Positions 1 to 8,895 of a stretch of 24,172 bases of DNA are shown one piece after another (position 1 is the first letter of the stretch; the number at the start of each line of letters is the position of its first letter). The notes under the pieces are model-generated. The model made no database searches. It had not been told where the DNA came from and saw nothing but the letters and a program-made list of their open reading frames with translations. The DNA lies in assembly GCA_003990745.1 (NCBI GenBank), contig RBNI01001135.1, positions 1-24,172 on the forward strand. The letters run 5' to 3'. This stretch comes from Jimgerdemannia flammicorona. Its lineage: Eukaryota; Mucoromycota; Endogonomycetes; Endogonales; Endogonaceae. The translations under genes were made by a program, and so were the position numbers.

Positions 1-801
1 AAAAAAACTGACGCCTGGCTTTTCCAATTAGAGCAATATGGAGAGCTGACCAATTTGGAAGAAGCAACACTAGTCCAATTTGCCACCACACATCTCTGAG
101 GGAATGCTATAATCTGGTGGTAAAATTATGTCCAGAATACCAGATTCTCTGGCCAAATCAAGACCTGGAGCAAATTCTCTGATACCATTCAAGGCCAATT
201 CAAACCAGTCAACAGCACTAAGGCCGCACGAGACCGTCTGGCAAATATCAAACAACTCAAGTCTGTGTAAGTATACAATGTATAATTTCTGTCAATCCTA
301 CTAGAATTACCACATGTCACTGAAGATGAGAAGGTTGACAAGTACATCCGAGGCCTGAAAGGTCAAACCTGAGTTTATGTCGAACTAGAAGAACCCAAGG
401 ACCTAGATACAGTGATGAAAATTGCTGATAGATTTGATGTCATCACCTACAGTCACTGCTTTGAACAGAAGAGACTGCCTTTCAACAACAACAACAACAA
501 CCACAGAAGGGAGGAACCCAAAGTCAGAACTGTTGGACCTGCCCCCATGGACCTAGACACCATTGACAAGAACAAGAAAGGTAAGCTTACACCCAAGGAA
601 AAGGAGCACCTCAAGAAGACTGGAGCCTACTTCTTTTGCTATCAGCCTGGCCACATTGCAACCAAATGTCCCAAGAAAACTGCCAAACCAAAGAGAATTC
701 TGGTCCTGTCCAAAGATACTCAAGGTCAATTAGTTGAACAAGAAGTTGTACTCAATTTCATGCAAGTCAACCCCAAGGCCCAGATCCCTCAAGCACAGTC
801 A

Positions 802-1161
802 GAAGGAGCCATTGGTTTAGACCTTCAAGCAGTACAACAAGTCACTATTCCAGTATATGAGAGAAGGCTCATTCTAACTGGCCTTTCAGTCGAAATCCCC
901 AAGGAACATTATACAAGAATTGCACCAAGATCTGGTCTTAGCTTCAAGCACTCATTGGATGTTGGTACTAGAGTCATTGATCCTGACTTCCAAGGCAAAA
1001 TGCAAGTCCTGCTAGTCAATTACAAGAACCAGCCATATACTGTCAATGAAGGCGACAGAATTGCACAGCTCATTCTGGAGCGAGCCATCCTACCAGTCAT
1101 CAAAGAAGTCACTAAGCTGTCCTCAACCAAGCGAGATCAGAAAGGCTTTGGCAGCACTGAT
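802..1161 (+). other. dUTPase domain of element A, all five motifs present
   Basis: A trimeric-type dUTPase domain of about 120 residues, which would hydrolyse dUTP to dUMP and pyrophosphate and so keep uracil out of retrotransposon cDNA. The five signature motifs occur in order: GAIGLDL (motif 1, metal Asp), APRSGLS (2), RVIDPDFQGKM (3, catalytic Asp kept, with Phe where Tyr is usual and Arg where Gly is usual), EGDRIAQLI (4), and RDQKGFGSTD (5, with the Phe that stacks on uracil). The domain has no internal stop. It lies between the zinc knuckle and the protease and is in frame with both, so it was made as part of the Gag-Pol precursor. The motif assignment is strong; present activity is unknown. 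Confidence 0.9.
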
Positions 1162-1200
1162 AAAGTTGCAAGTATAGCTGAGAATCGAGCCAATTCAATG

Positions 1201-1500
1201 CTCATTTTCAAAGATCTAGTCAAGGGACAAGAACTAGATGTTCTCATAGATAGTGGAGCTGTTGGGAACTTCATCAATAAGAACCTCATTGACAAGCTCA
1301 AGATTCTTATCAAACCAGCTGGCAAGAATGGTGGAGTTGTCACCACAGATGGCACCACCTTACCAATTGACTCAATTGCTGCTAAACTTCCCCTCAAGAT
1401 CCAGAAGTACTGGGAACATTTAGATTTTGAGGTAGCACCACAGGAGATCATGACCTGATCCTAGGCAAACCCTGGCTTACACAGCACAACCCTCAGATTG
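1201..1500 (+). other. Aspartic protease domain of element A (frameshifted)
   Basis: A retropepsin-like domain that cleaves the Gag-Pol precursor. The catalytic triad is visible as VLIDSGAVGNFI near 1231-1270. The flap region is GGVVTTDGTTLPI. The second hallmark, DLILGKPWL, is at about 1452-1478. Between the two hallmarks the frame changes at about 1445, consistent with a 1-nt loss or 2-nt gain, so no single product spans the domain. It directly follows the dUTPase. Confidence 0.8.
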
Positions 1501-1699
1501 ATTGGACTAAGAATGAAGTCACCTTGATTCAGGATGGAGTCAACATTACCATCAAGCCAGACAAGACTCAGACAAGAACCCCAATTGCTACTCTTTCGGC
1601 AATTCAGTTCAAGAAGGCTCTCAAGAAAGCTACCTGTACCTTTGTGGCACTGATCTGACCAAAGAAAGAAGACAAGAAGCTATCAATTAGTGAAAGCAT

Positions 1700-1988
1700 C
1701 AAGTTACTACTAAACAAGTACAAGGATGTCTTCCCAGACAAATTACCTGACCTACCACCTTCAAGAGACCATGACCACAAAATCAAGTTGATACCTAATG
1801 CAGCTATACCTAAGAAGAAAATATACCACATGTCTCCACTCGAAATTGAAGCAGTCAAGAAAGAACTCAATAAACTCATTGAGCAAGGAGCCATTCAACC
1901 AAGCAAGTCACCCTTTGGCTCCCCAGTCCTATTTGTCAAGAAAAAGGATGATTTGCATGATTGATAATTTCAGAAAATTGACTATGAC
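1700..1988 (+). other. Start of reverse transcriptase of element A, truncated
   Basis: The decoded text shows the usual pre-RT box (KYKDVFPD, then HKIKLIP), then EQGAIQPSKSPFGSPVLFVK, which is RT block 1 of Ty3/gypsy elements. A frameshift follows, then DNFRKL, which matches VDYRKLN. The sequence then stops at the poly-T run, so the catalytic YxDD block and everything downstream are missing from the window. Confidence 0.75.
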
Positions 1989-2014
1989 TTTTTTTTTTTT
2001 TTTTTTTTTTTTTT
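1989..2014. repeat. Poly-T run (26 T) at the truncation point of element A
   Basis: An uninterrupted 26-nt T tract lies exactly where the RT homology of element A ends. Read on the minus strand it would be a poly-A tail whose body extends to the right (2015 onward), so it may mark the 3' end of a minus-strand retroposed sequence that cut element A. I could not find a matching target-site duplication, so this remains inference. Confidence 0.6.
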
Positions 2015-2277
2015 GCAAGCTAATTTAATAAAATAAACTTTTTACAAAATTTTATTTAATAAATAAGTAAATAAGTAAAATTATTTTATATATTATAAAT
2101 AAATTTATCTATTTCTTTAATTATAAGAGAAATATAGATAAATTTAAAAATACAGACAAAATTTACTACTAAAATATTAGTAATTATAATATTTATACTA
2201 ATATATATTTTATTTAAAATTTTTAAAAATAGTAAAATAAATTTTACTAAGTAATTTATATAAATCAAAATTAGCTA
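2015..2277. repeat. AT-rich imperfect palindrome, possible MITE remnant
   Basis: About 260 bp of very AT-rich sequence whose ends are inverted copies: AAGCTAATTT near 2017 and AAAATTAGCT near 2268. The arms continue with similar blocks around ACAAAATTTTATTT and its inverted partner. A smaller hairpin lies inside it (about 2098-2144, AAATTTATCTATTTCT against AGAGAAATATAGATAAATTT). No coding potential is visible. It could be a small inverted-repeat element or simply decayed AT-rich DNA in which palindromes arise easily. Confidence 0.35.
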
Positions 2278-2306
2278 AAATATATAAATATCAAAAATTT
2301 TATAAG

Positions 2307-2453
2307 TATATATTTATAATATATATTATCTAAGAGATAATATAATTAAATTAAAATAAATAATTATTATTATTTATAAATATATTTTAATTTTAATTTA
2401 ATTTTAATAATAATAATAATTTATCTCTTAGTTTATTGAATATATATTATAAA
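2307..2453. repeat. AT-rich palindrome abutting the 5' LTR of element B
   Basis: An imperfect inverted repeat of about 145 bp. The left arm begins TATTTATAATATATATTATC followed by TAAGAGATA. The right arm contains TATCTCTTAG and ends ATATATTATAAATA, the reverse complement of the left arm apart from a few bases. The arms meet in an AT-only centre near 2380. The 5' LTR of element B begins right after it. Confidence 0.45.
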
Positions 2454-2896
2454 TAATATCTTTGAAATCAATAATATTAGAATTCAGAAGACTGTCTAGA
2501 CTTTGCAAACTACTAGTTATAAGTTATAACTCAATTGTGATTTATCTTGATTATAAGATAATCTGCATCTGAACTTATAATGACTTATAATAATTCTGAT
2601 AATATATTACTACTAGTCAGATGACTTGACTCTCTAGATCAAAGAAGAAAATTCTCAAGATATAAAAGAAGCATTAAGAAAAAAAATATAAAGTATTAAC
2701 TACAAATAGAAGACTTACTATAAAATAAATATCTATCATCTACTAAATAGTAAGATCAAGAAGCCACTCAGATCTATTAGTTTAAAAATAAATATTTACT
2801 GATATCAAGAATAATGAGATTGTATATAAAAAGGACCCCTAGTCTGAATTTCTACATAAGAGACCCCTATCATTATACTCTTAACTATTATAAAAT

Positions 2897-3589
2897 AGAA
2901 ATAAGAATTATCACTATTACTAAGTATCTCTAGATATAGTAAGAATATGAGATATATAGAATATTACCTCTACTAAGAATTCTCACAAACCAGCTTTCAA
3001 GAAATTGTAAATATTATATGTATAGACAGATATGAATAGAAATTGACCAAAAGAGTCCATCAGATCTTCAGATATATACTCTGGACCATTTCCAACCTAA
3101 AATATATCAAAGTCTTTGACTTAAGAACTGATAAGCTACTGTACAAACTATCTTAAAGAAATAGTTACAAAAGAGGCCCAATCTACTATCATAGTCAAGA
3201 GTAATAAGAGTTAAGACCTTTGGAATCCTATCTTAGAGGACAACCTAGATTAGTTTATTTATAGTCTGATTGTACTATTTTGAGACTCTTCCTTGAGAGT
3301 CTGCTTCTTTTAGAATTTCACAGATATTTCTTACTTTGTAGATGACCTCACTATTGACTAGAAACCTCAAGAGTAGAATGACCTTATATCTCTCAGTGAT
3401 ATTATTAATAATGACTTAGAGAATAATGATAACTTACTTATTCTATTAGAAGATAATCTCAATAATTTTCTGAGAGATATAGAAAATAATTTAGCTGGAC
3501 TCTCTGAAGAAAATAAGGAGAAGAATAAGGATAATATAATCCTAGTTATATTGAATTTTAAGATATATAAGAATGACTCTATTAGCTAA
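2897..3589 (+). pseudogene. Old reading frame inside the 5' LTR of element B (231 codons with its stop, many internal stops)
   Basis: One frame can be read without any indel from 2897 to the stop at 3587-3589 if about 14 internal stops are ignored. Readable pieces include SDIYSGPFPT, DLWNPILEDNLD, ISYFVDDLTID and DLENNDNLLILLEDNLNNFL. The C-terminal third is acidic, Asn-rich and probably helical. At several stops the 3' LTR keeps a sense codon at the same place: CAG after KKL, TGG after NRN, CAA after KS, CAG after NLD, and CAG before NDL. The reverse also occurs (CAA here, TAA there, in KPQE). This is what an ancestral open frame hit by C-to-T and G-to-A changes would leave. I do not recognise the family. 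Whether it was translated, or was the start of a Gag-linked product, is unknown. Confidence 0.6.
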
Positions 3590-3917
3590 ATTAAGTAAGT
3601 TAGTTAGTTAGACAAATAGTGACTGCATATTAACTAGCCAAAATTATCATAAATATAAAATTAGCCTTATCTAGTTAGTTAGTTACCTGAATTCCAAAAT
3701 TATATTAATTAGTATCTTTTAGTAATTATAAGTTAAAATCAATTACTAGTCTTATATATATTCTGAAAAACTAATAAATATCCCCTAATCTATAGTAAAT
3801 AAACCTCAGTCAATTGGTTTGCAATATCAACTTAAGTTTGAGTATAAGAACTTTAAGAAAAGACTCTAAGAGCTGAAGAATTACTCTTGCCACCATCTCA
3901 GAAATCAAAATCTACTA

Positions 3918-4110
3918 GAACTCAAGATATAAGTCAGTCAGTTAATATTATCATAGAAAATCACTATAAAAATTAGATACAAGACTACAGAAAACTACCA
4001 AAGAACTCAAGATATAAGTCAAGACTACTTCATTTAAGATACAAGTCAGTCAGATAAAGTTGCTAAGAAAAATTATCATAGAACTCAAGATACAAGTCAG
4101 TCAGATAAAA
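3918..4110 (+). repeat. Irregular direct repeats (ACTCAAGATAYAAGTCAGTCAG type) in the 5' LTR
   Basis: Four copies of a motif close to GAACTCAAGATATAAGTCAG start at 3918, 4003 (short), 4034 (TTAAGATACAAGTCAGTCAG) and 4081. The fourth copy is GAACTCAAGATACAAGTCAG followed by TCAG. The equivalents in the 3' LTR start near 18043, 18128 and 18195 and are more diverged. The spacing is uneven (31-85 bp). The role is unknown; repeated protein-binding sites in the LTR or decayed repeat coding are both possible. Confidence 0.55.
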
Positions 4111-4469
4111 CTATTATTATAAAATAAGACCAAGAAAACCTCCCTATAGTTAAAAGAAGTTATAGTCTACCAAGGAATTCTAAAAACCTTTGAACTCAAT
4201 TACCAGAAATCATACAAATGTTTTTTAACCTTTTCACCATTCTGAATAACTAGTTACATAACTACCAACTTAAGATATATGAACTTCAATGTGATGTGAA
4301 CTTGAACAAATTTAATAACAGTTAAAGTAAATTGAGCCAGAATATTGTTAAAGATAAGGAGATAAATAGTATAGATAATTCAGTAGTATATTAAGCTGTG
4401 TATATGTATCAGTAAATAAGACATACTAATTACATATTATATTTTGAAAACTCAACTGAGAAAGTTTTC

Positions 4470-6420
4470 TAAAGACTTGACCATTCAGCTCAAGAACCCA
4501 GCAACTATCTACAGTAGAGAATTTAGGAGAAACTAGCCAACAGCAGCCTACTTTAGGAAGAGAAACCTATACTATTGTCAGAATAGCTCTCACTCTGTTC
4601 AGAACCAATAGTCAAGAAACTGAATCAGAAGAAAGAAGTGATATAGATTATAGTTTGATCTTAAAGAAAAGAAGATAACTCAGAGAACAACCTAAGCCTA
4701 TTCAGACCCAAGGTCTAGAACAAAAAGATTTTTCTAAAGAATATCAGATCTTAATCTATAGAAGAGATTTAGGCAGAAGTGACTATATTACTACTATCAT
4801 TATCTGAGCCACTCTACTGAACTAAGCATATTTTGAAATATCTGAAGAAGAAGAAGACTATCATTCTTATCTTTTAGAATAAGAGGAAGATAATAATTAG
4901 AGAATTCAATCAGATCACCCAAGAGATAAATTTAACCTCTATCACTACTTAGGTAGTAATATAGATCTTTGGTAAGATAAATAGAACTCTATTACTTTAT
5001 AAAAGCAAGGGGCAGATGAACTGAATATTAGCTACATTAGTCTCATTCTAATTGTCAGAACCTCAGTACTCTGGTCCTTTATACTCTGATACTATCTATA
5101 AGAGATAAAAAGCTCTAGCCCTCTCAGTACCTCAGTATTTAGTAATCACTATCACTCAATTAGAGAACCACTACTATTAAGAATCTCTACCCCAGCTTTA
5201 ATTAAAAGGACCAGACTCTCTATACTCTCACCAAGATACTGCCTTTTATCAGTACCACTAGTTTATCAAGCATCTCTACTATCTCTATCTCTATAAGCAT
5301 TATCAAGAAACTCTACTCTAAAATCAGACTCAAATAGTGAAGATGAATCAGATATAAGCTATCTTCAGAAATTCCATAGTATAGACAATAAAGATATTAA
5401 GAAATTCTTTAGAGAAATTGAAGTACAAGTAACAGCCAAGCAGTGAGATATCTAAAGAAAACTCAGAATTATAGAATCACTTCTGAGAGATTCTGCTCTA
5501 CAGAAGTATGATTAAGCAAAGTAAGTTGGAAGAGATATCTATAGAGTAGAATAAGCTAACAACCTTTGAGCAAATAGAGACTATGTAGATAGATATAATA
5601 TCTATAAGACCTGGCTTTATACTCAGTTCAATAGTCTTGAGTATCAATAGGAAGTATAAGAAGCTTTAATCTATATGTATGAGCCAAGCTGTCAATAAAA
5701 CTCCAAAATACTTCTACTATTGAATTCAAGTTCAAATGGTCAAGACAAACTTGTAATCTGCAGTCCAACTAGCCCTGGCCTCAACCACTTTCCTCAATAG
5801 AATATTTCCAGAGCTCTGAAGATAAGTCATTAGGATAGGCTATTGAAACATTAAGCAGCAAGTTACTGGAGTATAAGGATACTGAGAAGTAGACTATAGA
5901 CTACTCTAGCAAGTATAAGAACATTGAGAACTAGCTCAAGCTAAAACCTCAAGAACTTACAGAACAACTATAAAATAAGAGAATACCTACTTGAGAGTCC
6001 AGTTGGCTAGCTATAAGACCAGACCCCTATTTAAAATTCAGATCCAATATAGGCAACAACAGCAGCCTTTGTCAAGAATTTAAGAGAACTCTATGATAAT
6101 ACTTATCAAACAAATGAAAGACCTAGCCATTGTGGTTATTCAGTTAAAGAATTAAGAGAAAAGACAACAAGATTATTATTGAGATAATAAATCAGACTAC
6201 TGATAATAAAAAAACAGAAGTTTAGCTCAGGCTCTATCAGTTATAACTACAGGCTCTCTAGTAATAGATTTCTATATCTCAACTTATTTTAACTATAGAA
6301 ACCAAGGTCACATTCAGAGGTTCTGCCCAAAGAAACAACCTCTATCTAATGATAGAAATATCAACCTCATTCAAGTAGATGAAGAGACTTAAGAAATAAA
6401 AGAAAAAGTTATCTAACTTT
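4470..6420 (+). pseudogene. gag: Gag of element B, decayed, with zinc knuckle
   Basis: Decoded pieces run from near 4500 (QQPTLGRETYTIVRIALTLF) through an acidic stretch (ISEEEEDYHSYLLE near 4830-4880) to a capsid-like region near 5380-5700, with KLRIIESLLRDSALQKYD, YKTWLYTQFNSLEYQ and EALIYMYEPS. A nucleic-acid-binding knuckle lies at about 6283-6345 and reads YFNYRNQGHIQRFCPKK. Comparison with CX2CX4HX4C shows both first Cys residues changed to Tyr, each a G-to-A change of TGT or TGC. Stops are frequent and mostly TAA/TAG in place of CAA/CAG, with some TGA. The frame changes several times, so the limits are approximate. The start codon could not be identified. Confidence 0.65.
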
Positions 6421-6959
6421 ATAGCCAAAAAGATATCTATCTATATATAAAGTCTTTTCCTCTAAGGTAACTTGGGATATAGCACCTATATAGACCAGAG
6501 GATGAGGAAGACCTCTAAGAACCTCACTTCTACCTTCATTGCCAGTAACTATATCTACAGGCAAATATCTAAGATATGGTCATTCCTTCTCAGATATCTT
6601 TTAAGAGAAGAACAAGAGAGCTAGAAGAGATACTCCTGAACCAAAAGCAGACCCATCAAGAATATCAAGAAGTACCTCCTTGTCTGACCTCAAAGAAGAA
6701 GAGTATATAAGTATAGAATCTTCAGCTGATAAAATGCTCAATAGAAATGAGATTTACCCTAAGAGATCTAGATATTAAAGGAGTAGTAAGCCTCATGAAG
6801 TAGCATCACTTTGAGAATATCTTTATACTTAGAATACAGGTCTCACATTCAAACAAGTCCTCAAGAATATACTAGAAGTTAGGCAAAAATTCCTCAAGAA
6901 AGTCAAGAAAGATATTAAGAAAATTCCTATCCAAGAACTATATATACTGGAGCCTAGTA

Positions 6960-7340
6960 CTATCCATATAGTTTATAAACATTGGTGCTAAGAATACTAA
7001 TCTATAAGACTAGCTAATATAAATATATATAGTGAAAATATCAGAATTCTAGTTGATACTGGAGCAGTAGTTTACATTATTACCCAATAAATGCTAAAAA
7101 GGATTAGATAGAAAATTGACAAAAGAACTAAAGCAAGAGTTATCATAGTAGATAGATCAGTATCCACCTCTCTTGAACTAGTCAGAGATATACCTATTTA
7201 AGTTGGAAAGGCTTGCCTTAATATACCTTAAGCTATCATAACTCTAGTAATCTCCTATAATCTAATCCTGAAAACTAACTAGTTGCACTGAGTTAGAGTC
7301 AATGTAGATATTAAGAAATAACTTCTGGTCTTACCTTCTA
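6960..7340 (+). pseudogene. Aspartic protease domain of element B
   Basis: The catalytic block IRILVDTGAVVYIIT is decoded at about 7044-7088. The second hallmark, YNLILKTN then LH, is at about 7258-7290; the family form would be YNLILGTDWLH, with G-to-A changes explaining Lys and Asn. Stops occur inside the domain. Unlike in element A, no dUTPase precedes the protease; the zinc knuckle lies about 700 bp upstream. Confidence 0.75.
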
Positions 7341-7719
7341 TAGACAAAAGTACAAAATACTAATCAAGTCAAAAGGATTAAGGAAAACAAGTCAGGTCTC
7401 TGAAACAAAATAGTAAGAACATAGAGATATATATACTCACTACTACTAAGAATAAAAGTAAAGTGAATTTCCTACAAGAGCTAGAAAGTGATTTTGATAT
7501 CTCTAGAGACTCTGAAAGTAATCAAAAAGACCTTTTCATTGGAGTCATCAATACCAAAAGCCTGGAAGCAAGCATTGATTAGACTATTAATGAAGAAGTA
7601 GTACTTGAATTTGCAAGACTATCTATATAACTATCTCTATCTCTGAAAGAAAATTAAATTATATAAGCCTTCTGTCTAGATATATGTGAACACTATAACC
7701 ATTTTTTACTTACTAAGGA

Positions 7720-8420
7720 ATGATTATAGTAACTGCCAAACCCTTGATCTCAAGAAGGTCTCAATGCTAGCAATCAAAGATAAGGATAAGTTAAAACAAG
7801 TCCTGGTTCTCAGATGAATACAACTATCCACTCTGAAGACTTTTAAGAAGACCTATAAGGAAGAACAGAAGATTCTCTCTCACTAATCTTTAGAGACTCT
7901 TATAATCAAAGGCAATAATAACAGTATCTATACCATCACCTAAGTCCTCCAAATCACTCTATCTATCTATGACAAATATTAAAAAAGATATCCAATAAGT
8001 AAGAAAATCAAACAGTAAAATGAGAAATTCATCAAGCAAGAATACTGTAATTGTCAAAAGACCTTTATCTATTACTGGTATAAATATTGAAGTATATATC
8101 TCAGTAAAGATGTTTATAAGAGCTGAGTTAAGAGAAAGGATCTTATTTTGCAAGAATCTCAAATCTGCTGAGCCTGTCAAAAATACAAAAAGATCAACTA
8201 TAAAGGAGACTACAAAGCCAAGAACAAGACCTTTATCTGAGACCCTACTATTAGAGATTCTTGCCATCATTCATTGGTATTACTAATCACACTAGGATAA
8301 ATGGAGTCAACCTTGTCTTCACCTTCATAGAAGCTTTAGATTTACTTAGAAAAACTGAATTCAACTAATATAAGAAACCTGAAGACTGAAATATATTAGT
8401 CATTCTTTAAGCCAGAATAT
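7720..8420 (+). pseudogene. Unrecognised Cys-containing coding segment between protease and dUTPase of element B
   Basis: One frame reads as a coherent polar, Lys- and Tyr-rich protein. Examples are LDLKKVSMLAIKDKDKLKQV, then FIKQEYCNCQKTFIYYWYKY near 8027-8086, then DLILQESQIC and ACQKYKKINYKGDYKAKN near 8140-8214. Its stops are mainly TGA where CGA (Arg) would fit. CNC and CX2C spaced by about 45 residues could form a zinc site. I do not recognise the domain, and I know of no standard gypsy domain at this place. A different frame is open for 88 codons (8020-8286), but it has no protein-like features, and the stop-interrupted frame fits better with its neighbours. Confidence 0.45.
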
Positions 8421-8524
8421 ATAGAGTTCTCACCTATAGTAGCAACTACTGAGGTAGTATTTCTCAAGATTCAGCTAGTCATCTAAGTCAAACTACTATC
8501 ATCTTAGATACTACCTTCTCTTAT

Positions 8525-8895
8525 ACAAAGAAAAGAATCAGTAGAATATAACCTCTGTCTTCTCTACCAAGCAAGCTCTATTCTAGAACTACTAGGACCT
8601 TTAATCTCCAAATTGTACTTACTATACCACTTAGATATTATAAATAACTAGTATCAAGATTATCTCTGGTAGCTAAAGAAATTATAGTAGAAGAAGGGAT
8701 CATTGATCAGAATTATCAAGATTCTCTAAAGGTTATTATTCACAACAATAGTAGAAACTACTGAACCTTCAACTCCTTAGAGGTCATTTGTCAAATTCTA
8801 TTCATTAAGATATCACAGTCTACTATCTAAGAGGTGAATCAACTAGATAGTACTAAGAAAGAATAAGGAGGTTTTGGAAGTACTAATAGAACCCC
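8525..8895 (+). pseudogene. dUTPase domain of element B, decayed
   Basis: dUTPase motifs appear in order. A motif-1-like ESVEYNLC lies at about 8535. Then, after a frame change, come LVSRLSLVAKE (motif 2), EGIIDQNYQDSLKVIIHNNS (motif 3, catalytic Asp and Tyr kept), SLEVICQILFIKI (motif 4, diverged), and KEGGFGSTN with one stop inside it (motif 5). Several residues differ from the family by changes explainable as G to A or C to T. The domain lies after the protease and before RT, the opposite side of the protease from element A. The identification is firm; it cannot be active. Confidence 0.8.

Larger units (their letters stand above)
1..1988 (+). mobile_element. Ty3/gypsy-type LTR retrotransposon A, partial (gag to start of RT)
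   Basis: A truncated LTR retrotransposon that enters the window inside gag and stops in the first conserved block of reverse transcriptase. The decoded order is capsid-type Gag, one CCHC-like knuckle, dUTPase, aspartic protease, linker, and the start of RT. The reading frame is largely preserved, with five in-frame stops in gag and at least two frameshifts in pol. I see about 13 CpGs in 2 kb, so it is less decayed than element B. No LTR of this element is in the window. It ends at a poly-T run at 1989. RNase H and integrase are not visible, so assignment to Ty3/gypsy rather than another LTR family rests on the style of the Gag, protease and RT motifs. Confidence 0.85.
1..1988 (+). pseudogene. 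gag-pol: Gag-dUTPase-protease-RT polyprotein of element A, broken and truncated
   Basis: Frame 1 is readable from base 1 to 1458. In-frame stops lie at 97 (TGA), 121 (TAA), 268 (TAA), 283 (TAA) and 370 (TGA). Each can be read as CGA or CAA changed by C to T. The first part is a retrotransposon capsid domain; the segment after it carries an Asn run (about 484-504). The knuckle near 630-672 reads YFFCYQPGHIATKC, where the first Cys of CX2CX4HX4C has become Tyr. The dUTPase and protease follow. The frame shifts near 1445 (frame 1 to frame 3) inside the protease, and the protease/RT linker continues to about 1950 with a TGA at 1656. A second shift falls before the RT block DNFRKL. The 348-codon open stretch 412-1458 starts at GTG only because a stop precedes it; it is not a true start. 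Confidence 0.85.
2454..4436 (+). repeat. 5' LTR of element B (about 1.98 kb)
   Basis: The sequence from about 2454 is repeated in the same orientation from 16580, for example GAATTCAGAAGACTGTCTAG against GAATTTAGAAAACTGTCTAG. The match continues to about 4430 (CAGTAGTATATTAAGCT in both). The ends were set by where alignment by eye fails: the 5' end reads TAATATCTTT against TGTATCTTT in the 3' copy, compatible with an original TG start. The right end is less certain (within about 15 bp). The LTR is long for a gypsy element. It contains an old reading frame (2897-3589), tandem TTAG runs (3597-3615 and 3677-3690) and a repeated motif near 3918-4110. Confidence 0.8.

Noticed and set aside
3597..3690. 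TTAG runs in the LTR considered as telomere-like repeats
   Set aside because: They are only a few units long, present at the same place in both LTRs, and are not TTAGGG.
3918..4110. Spaced repeats considered as a CRISPR array
   Set aside because: The spacing is irregular, the repeats are unequal, and they lie inside a eukaryotic LTR. No cas gene is present.
2454..4436. The 1.97-kb direct repeats considered as a segmental duplication unrelated to a retrotransposon
   Set aside because: They enclose gag, protease, dUTPase, RT, RNase H and integrase remains in the right order and orientation, and they begin and end close to that coding region, so LTRs are the simpler reading.
7959..8270. 103-codon minus-strand open frame with hydrophobic residues
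   Set aside because: It is antisense to the pol region of element B. The hydrophobic look comes from the complement of Lys/Asn-rich coding sequence.
8020..8286. 88-codon open frame in element B, plus strand
   Set aside because: It lies in a different frame from the stop-interrupted but protein-like text with the CNC and CX2C motifs. It has no homologue I recognise and its composition is that of a shadow frame.
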